Shown: positions 19,746-29,234 of the stretch, piece by piece
Layout of the letters: every line of letters starts with the position of its first letter
Position numbering within the stretch: position 1 is the stretch's first letter
Assembly: GCF_009653635.1 (NCBI RefSeq)
Contig: NZ_PPFD01000006.1
Span: 62,001 to 126,000, forward strand
DNA length: 64,000 nt
Direction: 5' to 3'
Origin: Endozoicomonas sp. OPT23
Lineage (GTDB): Bacteria; Pseudomonadota; Gammaproteobacteria; Pseudomonadales; Endozoicomonadaceae
Position numbers and translations under genes: made by a program
The notes under the pieces: generated by a model
Told to the model about the DNA's origin: nothing
What the model saw: the letters and a program-made list of their open reading frames with translations, nothing else
Database searches by the model: none

Positions 19746-20819
19746 TTGAAAGCTATGGAAGCCAAAGACTCACTTCAGAAGACCTGTCAGCAATCCCGAT
19801 TGAGCCCACTCAACCAACGACGCTGGCGCAATTTTAAAAGTAACCGTCGTGGTTTCTACTCTCTGATCATTTTCAGCATACTGTTCTTTGTCACACTAGT
19901 TGCAGAATTGATTGCCAACGACAAACCGCTGCTGGTTTATTACAAAGGTGAGTTATACACCCCTACCCTGCATATCTATTCAGAGACTGTATTTGACGGT
20001 GAGTTCGAGTTAGAGATGGATTACCGGCAAGAGTACGCACGGGAATTGATTGAGCCTCACGGCTGGATGCTATGGCCACCCATTCGTTACAGCTACGACA
20101 CTATTAATTACGCCCGGGTTGCACCTGCCAAACCGACATTGGAAAATATTCTGGGAACAGACGACCAGGGGCGAGATGTACTGGCCCGGGTTATTTACGG
20201 TTTTCGTATTTCAGTATTATTCGGACTGGCTCTGACACTGGTCAGTTCAGTGGTTGGCGTTGCCGTTGGTGCCGTGCAGGGCTTTTATGGCGGCAAACTG
20301 GATCTCTTTGGGCAACGGTTTATTGAGATATGGTCGGGGATGCCCAGTCTCTATCTTCTGATCATTCTCTCCAGCTTTGTTGAACCGGGTTTCTGGTGGC
20401 TTCTGGGTATTATGTTGCTGTTTTCCTGGATGGCGCTGGTGGATGTGGTCAGAGCCGAGTTTTTGCGGGGCCGTAATCTGGAATACGTTCGTGCTGCTCG
20501 AGCCTTGGGAATGGGCAACAGTCGATTGATGTTTGCCCATATTCTGCCTAATGCCATGATTGCTACGGTGACCTTTATGCCTTTTATTCTGACCGGAGCC
20601 ATTACTACTCTGACCTCTCTGGACTTCCTCGGCTTTGGTCTGCCTGCCGGTTCGCCCTCTCTAGGTGAACTGATTGCTCAGGGCAAAAATAACCTTCAGG
20701 CGCCCTGGCTGGGTATTACTGCTTTTCTGGTGATGTCGATCATGTTGACCCTGCTGGTGTTTATTGGTGAAGCAACCCGGGATGCGCTTGATCCCCGAAA
20801 GTACTTGGTTCAGGGATAA
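19746..20819 (+). CDS. yejE: Peptide ABC transporter permease YejE
   Basis: YejE is the second permease subunit of the Yej importer. The 357-residue protein has the YejE N-terminus SPLNQRRWRNFKSNRRG, a first helix at about 38-55, and a long periplasmic segment with GWMLWPPIRYSYDTINY. The binding-protein-dependent permease domain follows, with the EAA loop AEFLRGRNLEYVRAARALG. I keep the TTG start because AAGGG lies 7 nt upstream. An ATG three codons later is the alternative. It follows yejB by 2 nt. Confidence 0.95.
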   Translation: MKAMEAKDSLQKTCQQSRLSPLNQRRWRNFKSNRRGFYSLIIFSILFFVTLVAELIANDKPLLVYYKGELYTPTLHIYSETVFDGEFELEMDYRQEYARELIEPHGWMLWPPIRYSYDTINYARVAPAKPTLENILGTDDQGRDVLARVIYGFRISVLFGLALTLVSSVVGVAVGAVQGFYGGKLDLFGQRFIEIWSGMPSLYLLIILSSFVEPGFWWLLGIMLLFSWMALVDVVRAEFLRGRNLEYVRAARALGMGNSRLMFAHILPNAMIATVTFMPFILTGAITTLTSLDFLGFGLPAGSPSLGELIAQGKNNLQAPWLGITAFLVMSIMLTLLVFIGEATRDALDPRKYLVQG

Positions 20820-20835
20820 TGGTCAGGGATACGCT

Positions 20836-22431
20836 ATGAAGAACGCATTGCTCTCAGTTCAAAATCTTAAAGTCAGTTTTAATCAGTGCGCTGATAATCA
20901 GGATGCCGTGAAAGGCATCAGCTTTGACCTTCATGCAGGTGAAACTCTAGGGCTGGTGGGCGAATCCGGTTCCGGAAAATCAATTTCTGCGCTGAGTATT
21001 CTCAATCTTCTACCCGATAATGCCTCCTGCTCGGGCTCAATTGAGTTTGAAGGGTGTGATTTGCTCAGTCTTTCTGAAACGCAGATGCGCCAGGTTCGTG
21101 GTAACCGCATCGGCATGATCTTTCAGGAGCCAATGACTGCACTTAACCCACTTCATACCATTGAGCGGCAGATCTGCGAGGTATTGACTCTGCATCTGGG
21201 TATGAAACAGAGTCAGGCCAGGGAAAGAACACTGGAATTGCTGCATCTTGTGGGTATTCAGCGACCGGAAACAAAACTGACCGCTTACCCCCATGAACTT
21301 TCCGGAGGTCAGCGCCAAAGAGCTATGATTGCCATGGCACTGGCTTGTGAACCGGATATTTTGATTGCTGATGAACCAACTACTGCGCTGGATGTTACGG
21401 TACAGCGACAGATATTGTCGCTATTGGCTGAGTTACAACAGAAGTTTGGGATGGCCATTCTGTTTATCAGCCATGACTTAAACCTTATTCGCCATGTTTC
21501 CGACAATATCTGCGTGATGAAGGATGGCGAGCTGGTGGAACAGGGAAAAACCGAAGATGTTTTTAGCTCACCTTCCCATTCTTACACCATTGAGTTGCTT
21601 AATGCAGAGCCTGATGGGACTCCTGAGGTTCAGTCTGACCCGGATTATAAGTTATTAGAAGCAAGTGATGTCAGAGTCTGGTTTCCGGTCAAAGCTGGTG
21701 TGTTTCGTCGAACTGTTGATCATATAAAAGCGGTAACGGATGTTTCTATCTCTCTTGGAAAAGCTGAAACGCTGGGCATTGTCGGTGAGTCAGGTTCGGG
21801 AAAAACGACGCTGGGTATGGCGTTACTGAAACTTCAGAATTCAACCGGCAACATTCACTTTGCAGGTCAGACTATTGATACACTGAATCAGAAGGAATTC
21901 AGGCCATTCCGGCGGGAAATGCAGGTGGTTTTTCAGGATCCTTTTGGCAGTCTCAGCCCGCGAATGACCATCGCCGATATTATTGGTGAAGGTCTGGATA
22001 TCCATAAACTGGCCGCAAGTTCTGAGCGAGAGCAACAGATTGTTCAGGTCATGGAAGAAGTTGGATTGAACCCGGACTGGCGACACCGTTATCCCCATGA
22101 GTTTTCGGGAGGCCAACGACAAAGGGTGGCTATTGCCAGAGCCCTGATCCTGAAACCAAAACTGATTGTGCTGGATGAACCAACCTCGGCTCTCGATAGA
22201 ACCGTGCAGTCACAGGTGATTGATCTATTAAGAAGTCTGCAGGCCAAATACAACCTGAGTTACATCTTTATCAGTCACGATCTCGCCGTGGTGAAAGCCA
22301 TGAGTCACCGCATCATGGTGATGAAAGATGGCGAAATTGTTGAGCAGGGTTCGACAGAACAGATATTTCATCAGCCGCAGACAGATTACACCCGCGAGCT
22401 GCTGGGTGCTGCGTTTGAGAGTCATGGCTGA
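20836..22431 (+). CDS. yejF: Peptide ABC transporter ATP-binding protein YejF (double ATPase)
   Basis: YejF is a fused pair of ABC ATPases that powers the importer. The chosen ATG has AGGGA 6 nt upstream and gives 531 residues, close to E. coli YejF. In-frame sequence further upstream overlaps yejE and is not needed. Each half has a Walker A (GESGSGKS), a signature (LSGGQRQRAMIA; FSGGQRQRVAIA) and a Walker B (ILIADEPTT; LIVLDEPTS). The gene ends the operon at a strong terminator. Confidence 0.96.
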   Translation: MKNALLSVQNLKVSFNQCADNQDAVKGISFDLHAGETLGLVGESGSGKSISALSILNLLPDNASCSGSIEFEGCDLLSLSETQMRQVRGNRIGMIFQEPMTALNPLHTIERQICEVLTLHLGMKQSQARERTLELLHLVGIQRPETKLTAYPHELSGGQRQRAMIAMALACEPDILIADEPTTALDVTVQRQILSLLAELQQKFGMAILFISHDLNLIRHVSDNICVMKDGELVEQGKTEDVFSSPSHSYTIELLNAEPDGTPEVQSDPDYKLLEASDVRVWFPVKAGVFRRTVDHIKAVTDVSISLGKAETLGIVGESGSGKTTLGMALLKLQNSTGNIHFAGQTIDTLNQKEFRPFRREMQVVFQDPFGSLSPRMTIADIIGEGLDIHKLAASSEREQQIVQVMEEVGLNPDWRHRYPHEFSGGQRQRVAIARALILKPKLIVLDEPTSALDRTVQSQVIDLLRSLQAKYNLSYIFISHDLAVVKAMSHRIMVMKDGEIVEQGSTEQIFHQPQTDYTRELLGAAFESHG

Positions 22432-22476
22432 AAAGTAGTGAGATGACTGCGCTTAAAGCAATGTAAAAAGCAGTGC

Positions 22477-22516
22477 AAAAAAAGAGGCTACTGAAAATTC
22501 AGTAGCCTCTTTTTTT
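22477..22516. terminator. Strong bidirectional terminator between yejF and gap
   Basis: A 19-bp perfect inverted repeat, AAAAAAAGAGGCTACTGAA paired with its complement, has flanking A- and T-runs. It ends the Yej operon and the converging gap gene. Confidence 0.93.
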
Positions 22517-22563
22517 ATAAGCCTCTGAAGCAGATCAGAGGCTTTTTCCATAACTGATGTCTA

Positions 22564-23997
22564 TCAGGCTGGAACGGATTTATGCATATTGCCGGACATA
22601 TGCTGCAGAATGCGGTTTACCTGGCAGCTGTAACCGAACTCGTTATCGTACCAAACGTACAGTACACAGCGGTTGCCATTAACGATGGTGGCACGACTGT
22701 CAACAATACCGGCATTGCGGTTACCAACGAAGTCACTGGAAACTACTTCGTGGGAGTTGGTGTAATCGATCTGCTTTTTCAGGTCAGAGTACAGCGCCAT
22801 TTCACGCAGATAGTTGTTCAGTTCTTCAACATCGGTGTTGGTAGACAGGTTCAGATTCAGAATCGCCATGGAAACATTCGGTGTTGGTACTCGAATAGCA
22901 TTACCGCTCAGCTTACCTTCCAGTTGTGGCAGCGCCTTGGAAACCGCTTTTGCTGCACCGGTTTCTGAAATAACCATGTTCAGAGCTGCTGAACGACCAC
23001 GACGTGCGCCTTTGTGGTAGTTATCAATCAGGTTCTGGTCGTTGGTGTAGGAGTGAACGGTTTCAACATGGCCGTTTTCAACACCGAACTTGTCGCAGAT
23101 TGCTTTCAGCACAGGAGTGATAGCGTTAGTGGTACAGGAAGCTGCAGAGATAATATTATCGCTTTCTTCGATGATGTTGTGGTTAACACCATAGACCACA
23201 TTTTTCAGCTCGCCTTTACCTGGAGCTGTCAGGATAACCTTGGACGTACCTTTGCATTGCAGGTGCTGACCCAGACCTTCAGCGTCACGCCATACACCGG
23301 TGTTATCAACGACGATGGCATTGTTAATGCCGTAGTCAGTGTAATCCACCTGATCAGGAGAGTTGGCGTAGATCACCTGAATCGCAACACCGTTGGCGAA
23401 GATAACGTTGTTTTCTTCATCAACAGAGATAGTGCCGTTAAATGGTCCGTGAACTGAATCACGGCGCAGCAGACTGGCACGCTTCTGCAGGTCGTTTTCA
23501 GCCTTGCCTTTACGAACGATAATGGCTCTCAGGTTCATACCGGAACCACCGGCACGCTGAATCAGAATACGAGCCATCAGACGACCGATACGACCGAACC
23601 CGTAGAGCACAACATCCTGCTCTTCATGGTCGCTGCCATTTTTGGCGTTGATCAGTTCAGACACCTGGCCGCGAACGTAATCTTCCAGTTCAACCGCTTC
23701 ATTGCTGTTCTTGTAACCGGTGGCAATCTTGCCAATATCAATGCGGGACGGGCCCAGTTCCAGACGACTGAGGATCTCCAGTATTGGCCAGGTTTCTCTC
23801 ACGCAAAGAGGTGTGCCTTCTACCTGACGAACGTATTTATGAGCCTTGATGATATCAACCACGGTGCGGTTAATGATGGAACGGCCATAAATGGACGTAA
23901 CAACATTGTTTTCACGATAGAGATGACCGACCAGGGGAATCATGGATTCGGCGATCGCTTCTCGTTCTTTCCAGTCCTGAAGATGTTGTTTTGGCAC
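22564..23997 (-). CDS. gap: Glyceraldehyde-3-phosphate dehydrogenase, N-terminally extended type
   Basis: This 477-residue enzyme has about 130 residues before the usual NAD-binding start (VVLYGFGRIGRLMAR at about residue 129). It keeps the catalytic Cys288 in ASCTTNAITP, the active-site His in HSYTNDQNLIDN, and the C-terminal YDNEFGYSCQ. This long form is the one found next to mfd in Pseudomonas. It may serve gluconeogenesis or a stress role rather than bulk glycolysis, but the sequence does not show that. The role of the extension (ALPLVGHLYRENNV-like helical segment) is unknown. It is divergent from mfd. Confidence 0.93.
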   Translation of the reverse strand: MPKQHLQDWKEREAIAESMIPLVGHLYRENNVVTSIYGRSIINRTVVDIIKAHKYVRQVEGTPLCVRETWPILEILSRLELGPSRIDIGKIATGYKNSNEAVELEDYVRGQVSELINAKNGSDHEEQDVVLYGFGRIGRLMARILIQRAGGSGMNLRAIIVRKGKAENDLQKRASLLRRDSVHGPFNGTISVDEENNVIFANGVAIQVIYANSPDQVDYTDYGINNAIVVDNTGVWRDAEGLGQHLQCKGTSKVILTAPGKGELKNVVYGVNHNIIEESDNIISAASCTTNAITPVLKAICDKFGVENGHVETVHSYTNDQNLIDNYHKGARRGRSAALNMVISETGAAKAVSKALPQLEGKLSGNAIRVPTPNVSMAILNLNLSTNTDVEELNNYLREMALYSDLKKQIDYTNSHEVVSSDFVGNRNAGIVDSRATIVNGNRCVLYVWYDNEFGYSCQVNRILQHMSGNMHKSVPA

Positions 23998-24282
23998 GGT
24001 TGCAATCCTGCTAATTATTCTGCTTCTGAAAGCGACTCATTTGTATAGGCAGACTCACGGCAATACAGAACGTGAGTACTTCAATGTCGGCTATTATCCA
24101 GACAATGGTGTCGGTTGGCAACAAAGATGAACACAGGATAACAAGATGTCTCTTCGCGATTTTCGCGAGACTTTGATCACTTGGTATCTGAACGGTCTAA
24201 AGGCTACAATGCTAACGCCCTACAGGCAGAATTCACCCTGCCTGATCATGCTATTGAATTGTGCAGGACGAATACGGATTAC

Positions 24283-27200
24283 ATGTCTCAGGCAAGCGCG
24301 ACACTTCCATCTTTCCCGTTACCCGGCAAGCCGGGAGAAAAAAACTTCTGGGGCAACTTGCCCGATTCGGCCAGTACTCTGGCCATAGCCAGAGCTTTTG
24401 AAGAGAGCCAGCAACCGGTATTGGTGGTGACAGCGGACTCCAGTCAGGCCATTCGACTGGAAGAGGAACTGGAATTCTTTCTGCAGGATCGGAAGCACGC
24501 CGAAATCTTTCATTTCCCGGACTGGGAAATTCTGCCCTACGACGCTTTTTCACCCCATCAGGACATAGTTTCCCAGCGTCTTGATACTCTTTACCGGCTT
24601 CGTAATGTTAAGCAGTCGATACTGATTATTTCGGTCTCAACCTTGATACACCGACTTTGCCCAAGAAGCTATCTGGAAGCCAACTGTCTGGTACTGAAAC
24701 GTAACGAACGTTTTGTTATGGAAGACAAGCGCAAACAGCTGGAGCAAGCCGGTTATCGTTGTGTTGATACGGTCTATGAGCACGGCGAATTTGCTATTCG
24801 GGGCGCCATGATGGACATCTTCCCCATGGGGTCCACCCTGCCCTACCGGATTGATCTGTTTGATGATGAAATTGACACGCTGCGAACCTTTGATCCTGAG
24901 ACCCAACGTTCCATTGATCAGGTTGATCATATTGAATTGTTGCCGGGACATGAGTTTCCGCTGGATAAATCATCACGGGATAGATTCCGTTCAGCCTTCA
25001 GGGATAAATTCGATGTCGATCATCGTGACTGCCCGATTTATCAGGATATTGGCCTGGGTATGGCCAGCCCGGGTATCGAGTACTATCTGCCGTTGTTCTT
25101 TGATGGAACCGCCAGTCTGTTTGATCACCTCTCCGAGCAGACCTGCATAATCCAGTGCGAAGGTGTACAGGATGCCATGGAGCAGTTCTGGCGTGATGTA
25201 ACTGATCGTTATGAAAATCGGAAAGTCGATCCATTACGACCATTGCTGGCACCTTCAGAAGTGTTACTGCCTGTAGCTGAGTTAAACCAGAAGCTGAAAG
25301 CTTATCCAAGGGTTTTCCTTAATAAAGAGGCTGTTAAGGAAACACAGGGCTATCTGAATCTTGATCATCAGTCGCTGCCTGAGTTGACTCTTAATGCCAG
25401 AGCCGATAATCCGCTTGCGCCACTGCAGCAGCTGATTGATCAACAACAGCGAATATTGCTGGTTGCAGAAACGGCCGGACGCAGGGAAGTGTTACTGGAG
25501 TTGCTGGCTGAATCCAATATCAAGCCGGTGAATTTTAATAGCCTGAGTACCTTTTTGAGTCGTACAGAGCCGTTGGGTATCACCGTTGGTGGTCTCTATT
25601 CCGGTATTTATCTCGACTCTCCAGAACTGGCCATTGTTCCCGAGTCTCTGCTGCTTGGTCAGCGAGTTATGCAAAAGCGCCGTCGCAAAGGCGTAACGGA
25701 AGTTGAAACCGATCAAACCATCCGTAACCTGACCGAGCTGCGTGAAGGTGCGCCCGTGGTTCATATAGATCACGGTGTCGGTCGTTACCGTGGTTTACAG
25801 ACGCTTTCAGTGGATGGTCAGGAGACCGAGTTTGTGACGCTGGAATACGCCAGCGAAGCCAAGCTTTATATTCCCGTTGCTTCACTGCATCTGATCGCCC
25901 GTTATACAGGTACCGATGATGAGTTGGCGCCATTGCATCGTCTTGGCAGTGAGCAGTGGACAAAAGCGCGCCGTAAAGCCGCTGAAAAAGCTCGTGATGC
26001 CGCTGCAGAGTTGCTGGATATCTATGCCCGCCGTGAAGCCAGAAAAGGTTTTTCCTTTGATTCGCCGGATCAGCAGTACCACGCATTCAGTGCCGGTTTC
26101 CCGTTTGAGGAAACGCCTGACCAGCAGCAGGCTATCGATAATGTCATCAGGGATATGACTGCGATTCAGCCTATGGATCGTCTGGTTTGTGGTGATGTTG
26201 GTTTTGGTAAAACCGAAGTAGCCATGCGAGCCGCTTTTCTTGCCGCTCAGAGTGGCAAGCAGGTAGCCATTCTTGTGCCAACAACCCTGCTGGCGCAACA
26301 GCATTATGAAAGCTTCAGGGATCGCTTCGCTGACTGGCCAGTAGAAATTGATGTCGCATCTCGATTCAAAACTGCCAAGCAGGTTCAGGGATTAAAGGAT
26401 AAAGCCGCTGAAGGCAAGCTGGACATCATCATTGGTACCCACAAGCTGATTCAGAGTGACTTCAAATTCAAGAATCTTGGCTTGCTGATCATTGATGAGG
26501 AACACCGCTTCGGTGTCCGCCATAAGGAAATGCTGAAATCCATGCGTTCCGAAGTGGATATTCTTACTTTGACTGCGACGCCTATTCCAAGAACCCTGAA
26601 TATGGCCATGTCCGGTATTCGTGATCTGTCGATAATTGCCACACCGCCAGCTCGACGCCTATCGGTAAAAACCTTTGTTCGCCAACACGACCAGCATCTG
26701 ATTAAAGAAGCGATTCTTCGTGAACTGCTTCGTGGTGGTCAGGTTTATTACCTTCATAATGAAGTGTCGACCATTGAGAAAGCTGCGGCAGACCTGGAAG
26801 CCCTGATTCCTGAAGCTCGTGTTGCTATTGGCCATGGCCAGATGCGCGAACGGGAACTGGAACAGGTGATGTCTGACTTCTATCACAAACGGTTCAATAT
26901 TCTGGTGTGCACCACCATTATTGAAACCGGTATCGATGTTCCCAGCGCCAATACCATTGTTATTCATCGTGCTGACAAGTTTGGTCTGGCTCAGCTTCAC
27001 CAGCTTCGCGGTCGTGTCGGGCGCTCACACCACCAGGCTTACGCCTATCTGATGACACCTAACCAGAAAGCCATGACCAAGGATGCGCTCAAGCGTCTGG
27101 ATGCCATTGCTGAAGCTCAGGATTTGGGGGCAGGTTTTATGCTGGCGTCCAACGACCTGGAAATTCGTGGTGCCGGTGAGCTTCTGGGTGAAGGTCAGAG

Positions 27201-27744
27201 CGGACAGATTCAGAGTGTTGGTTTCACCCTTTATACAGAAATGCTGGAAAAAGCCGTAGAAGCGATCAAAAAAGGTGAAACACCGGACCTTGATAAACCG
27301 CTGCAACAGAACAGTGATGTTAATTTGAGACTCCCTGCCCTGTTGCCGGAAGATTATATCCATGACGTTCATACACGACTGGTGCTTTATAAACGCATTG
27401 CCGCTGCCAGTAATAATGATGCGCTGAAATCTCTGCAGGTTGAACTGATTGATCGCTTTGGGCTCCTGCCGGATCAGACTAAAAACCTGTTCAGACAGAC
27501 ACGCTTACGCTTGAAAGCCGAGAAGATGGGTGTGGTGAAAATCGATGCCGGCGCTGGCAGTGCTCGACTGGAATTCAACAGTCAACCGGATATTGACCCT
27601 GTTGCCATCATCAAGCTGATCCAGTCCGAGCCCATGTCATATCGACTGGAAGGCAGCAGCATTCTCAAGTACAGTGGCTCGATGGATAAAGCTGAACAGC
27701 GTTTTCAGCTACTGGAAGGCTTGCTGGATCGACTGGCCAGTTAA
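24283..27744 (+). CDS. mfd: Transcription-repair coupling factor Mfd
   Basis: Mfd removes RNA polymerase stalled at DNA lesions and recruits UvrA. I start at the ATG giving MSQASATLPSF, for 1153 residues, close to E. coli (1148). A TTG 102 nt upstream is in frame but would add an unconserved tail. The order is UvrB-homology region, RNA polymerase interaction domain (VVHIDHGVGRYRGLQ), then RecG-like translocase. The translocase has Walker A GDVGFGKTEVAMRA, the DEEH box and motif VI QLRGRVGRSHHQAYAYL. The UvrA-masking C-terminal domain is present. Confidence 0.97.
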   Translation: MSQASATLPSFPLPGKPGEKNFWGNLPDSASTLAIARAFEESQQPVLVVTADSSQAIRLEEELEFFLQDRKHAEIFHFPDWEILPYDAFSPHQDIVSQRLDTLYRLRNVKQSILIISVSTLIHRLCPRSYLEANCLVLKRNERFVMEDKRKQLEQAGYRCVDTVYEHGEFAIRGAMMDIFPMGSTLPYRIDLFDDEIDTLRTFDPETQRSIDQVDHIELLPGHEFPLDKSSRDRFRSAFRDKFDVDHRDCPIYQDIGLGMASPGIEYYLPLFFDGTASLFDHLSEQTCIIQCEGVQDAMEQFWRDVTDRYENRKVDPLRPLLAPSEVLLPVAELNQKLKAYPRVFLNKEAVKETQGYLNLDHQSLPELTLNARADNPLAPLQQLIDQQQRILLVAETAGRREVLLELLAESNIKPVNFNSLSTFLSRTEPLGITVGGLYSGIYLDSPELAIVPESLLLGQRVMQKRRRKGVTEVETDQTIRNLTELREGAPVVHIDHGVGRYRGLQTLSVDGQETEFVTLEYASEAKLYIPVASLHLIARYTGTDDELAPLHRLGSEQWTKARRKAAEKARDAAAELLDIYARREARKGFSFDSPDQQYHAFSAGFPFEETPDQQQAIDNVIRDMTAIQPMDRLVCGDVGFGKTEVAMRAAFLAAQSGKQVAILVPTTLLAQQHYESFRDRFADWPVEIDVASRFKTAKQVQGLKDKAAEGKLDIIIGTHKLIQSDFKFKNLGLLIIDEEHRFGVRHKEMLKSMRSEVDILTLTATPIPRTLNMAMSGIRDLSIIATPPARRLSVKTFVRQHDQHLIKEAILRELLRGGQVYYLHNEVSTIEKAAADLEALIPEARVAIGHGQMRERELEQVMSDFYHKRFNILVCTTIIETGIDVPSANTIVIHRADKFGLAQLHQLRGRVGRSHHQAYAYLMTPNQKAMTKDALKRLDAIAEAQDLGAGFMLASNDLEIRGAGELLGEGQSGQIQSVGFTLYTEMLEKAVEAIKKGETPDLDKPLQQNSDVNLRLPALLPEDYIHDVHTRLVLYKRIAAASNNDALKSLQVELIDRFGLLPDQTKNLFRQTRLRLKAEKMGVVKIDAGAGSARLEFNSQPDIDPVAIIKLIQSEPMSYRLEGSSILKYSGSMDKAEQRFQLLEGLLDRLAS

Positions 27745-27757
27745 CGCTGCACGGAAA

Positions 27758-27784
27758 GCCTGCGCTATATAGAAAAGCGCAGGC
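27758..27784 (+). other. Intercistronic hairpin between mfd and csiV
   Basis: GCCTGCGC pairs with GCGCAGGC across an 11-nt loop, in the 71-nt gap between two genes in the same direction. It lacks a U-tract, so it more likely modulates mRNA stability than ends transcription. Confidence 0.4.
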
Positions 27785-27815
27785 CGAAGACTGCAGGCAG
27801 AACCGGAACATTTTA

Positions 27816-28739
27816 ATGAAGAAACGATTACCTTTTTTGCTGATCGGCGTGCTGAGTAGTCTTCAGGCGACAGCGCAGGTAAATAATGCCAATGGCATTG
27901 AAGAGAAAAAAGAACAATGGTATCAAGCTGATCTGGTGGTGTTTCTTAATAAAACCAGTATGACTGGCACTGAACAATGGCCCGAGATCACTCATAAATT
28001 GCTACCAGGCAACATTATTGAGCTGAAATCGGCTGAGGCTGTCACTAAAAACGAGCCTGATCTGGATTGGTTGAATACAGCTACAGATACAGAAAGTGTT
28101 GAAATACAGCAATCTCCTGATATTACTCGTGATGCTTATGTAGAACTCCCTTATGAAAAGCAACTGCTGCAAAAGCAGGGTAATATTCTCGACCGAGCCA
28201 AAGGTTACAGGGTTCTGAAAAGACAATCCTGGTTGTTATCAATCCGTGAAGGTGAAGAAACACCGGCTGTTGTTATACGACAGACCGAGACTGAATCGGA
28301 ACAGCCCTTCCAGTTGGAAGGTACGGTTACTGTAAGTTCCGGTCGCTACCTGCACGCTGATCTGGATCTCTGGTATCGGGAGCTGGCAGCAGAAGGCCTG
28401 AACAGTCATTATCAAAAACCGGAAGTGGAACTTTTTGAGTCAGTTGAGTTCGAAGCGAGTGATGGCGATGAAAAACCGGTTCAAGAGGCTGAGATAACCA
28501 TTAAAAAGCCCGACCATCCGGTTATTGGCAAAGATCAGTTGATTTACAGTGACATTGGCAAGCCAATGAAAGTCACCAGAAACTTTCCTTTGCAGCAGAG
28601 TCGCAAGATTCAGCGTTCAGAACAAACGCAGTATCTGGATACACCAGTGATTGGTGTCATTTTCAAACTGACACCTTATGAGCATCCGGAGAATAAGAGT
28701 CTTTTGGAACTGAAGCCTGAAGATCAGGCATCGAACTGA
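27816..28739 (+). CDS. csiV: CsiV-family secreted protein (peptidoglycan-binding type)
   Basis: The 307-residue protein has a signal peptide (MKKRLPFLLIGVLSSLQATAQ) and the family pattern. An opening WYQADLVVFLN strand is followed by GRYLHADLDLWYREL, and the C-terminal part carries FPLQQSRKIQRSEQTQYLD and GVIFKLTPYE. CsiV proteins are periplasmic. The Vibrio member assists a lipid-sensing antimicrobial resistance pathway, and a protein of this family follows mfd in Pseudomonas. A Glu-rich central linker is variable. Its actual function here is not known. Confidence 0.85.
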   Translation: MKKRLPFLLIGVLSSLQATAQVNNANGIEEKKEQWYQADLVVFLNKTSMTGTEQWPEITHKLLPGNIIELKSAEAVTKNEPDLDWLNTATDTESVEIQQSPDITRDAYVELPYEKQLLQKQGNILDRAKGYRVLKRQSWLLSIREGEETPAVVIRQTETESEQPFQLEGTVTVSSGRYLHADLDLWYRELAAEGLNSHYQKPEVELFESVEFEASDGDEKPVQEAEITIKKPDHPVIGKDQLIYSDIGKPMKVTRNFPLQQSRKIQRSEQTQYLDTPVIGVIFKLTPYEHPENKSLLELKPEDQASN

Positions 28740-28775
28740 TTGACTACTTTGAAGACAACGCTTTACGACAGAAGA

Positions 28776-28810
28776 TCGGTAATTTGGTTGAGTTCAAACC
28801 AGATTACCGA
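28776..28810. terminator. Stem-loop between converging csiV and the kinase gene
   Basis: TCGGTAATTTGGTT pairs with AACCAGATTACCGA (13 of 14 Watson-Crick, one wobble) over a 7-nt loop. The right arm includes the stop codon of the leftward HATPase gene. U-tracts are poor, so the efficiency is unclear. Confidence 0.55.
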
Positions 28811-29232
28811 AGCTTCTTTTCCATAATAAAACTGTTTCTGTCACCAATCCGTTGATAGGAAACAGCATCCATCAGCTTATTGACAATATGAAGCCCTCTG
28901 CCACTGCACAGCCAGCTGTCTGACTGTTCCGGATCAACTTCAGGTTCTGCATCGGGTTGTAAGGATTCCTGTGGAATGCTTTTACCATGATCGCTGACGG
29001 TAAGACGAATCAGTGAATCATCCAGTTCCAGCTCGACCTGAACCTTCTGTCCTGCCTGATTCTCATAGGCGTGTTCAATAGCATTGTTCACTATTTCGAC
29101 CAGACAAAGCTCAAGCCGGTTGGTTTCAACCGGAGACAGAGTGGTCATGGCACAAACACCGCGAACCGCCATCGCCATCAAAGTGGTGTTGCTCAGTTCG
29201 CTGTCGATTTCCAGAGATAACATGGCCGACAT
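28804..29232 (-). CDS. Anti-sigma-factor-type serine kinase (RsbW/SpoIIAB-like HATPase)
   Basis: This is a small stand-alone GHKL ATPase of 142 residues. Its N-box is VEIVNNAIEHAY (Asn49/50), followed by an SDHGK G1-type box and SGRGLHIVNKLMD as the G2 box. Such proteins phosphorylate a STAS antagonist and bind a sigma factor or other partner. It starts 2 nt after the STAS gene and two genes downstream of a REC-PP2C phosphatase. These three are the complete set of a partner-switching module. No sigma factor gene is nearby, so the output target is not evident. Confidence 0.88.
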   Translation of the reverse strand: MSAMLSLEIDSELSNTTLMAMAVRGVCAMTTLSPVETNRLELCLVEIVNNAIEHAYENQAGQKVQVELELDDSLIRLTVSDHGKSIPQESLQPDAEPEVDPEQSDSWLCSGRGLHIVNKLMDAVSYQRIGDRNSFIMEKKLR

Positions 29233-29234
29233 AC

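Noticed and set aside
23014-23457. Open frame antisense to gap
   Set aside because: Its Val/Asn-rich composition mirrors the opposite strand of gap codons. No independent evidence for a gene.
24148-24172. TCGCGATTTTCGCGA hairpin upstream of mfd
   Set aside because: A short self-complementary pair with a 3-nt loop and a bulge. It has no U-tract and no matching site elsewhere in the window, so I do not call it an operator.
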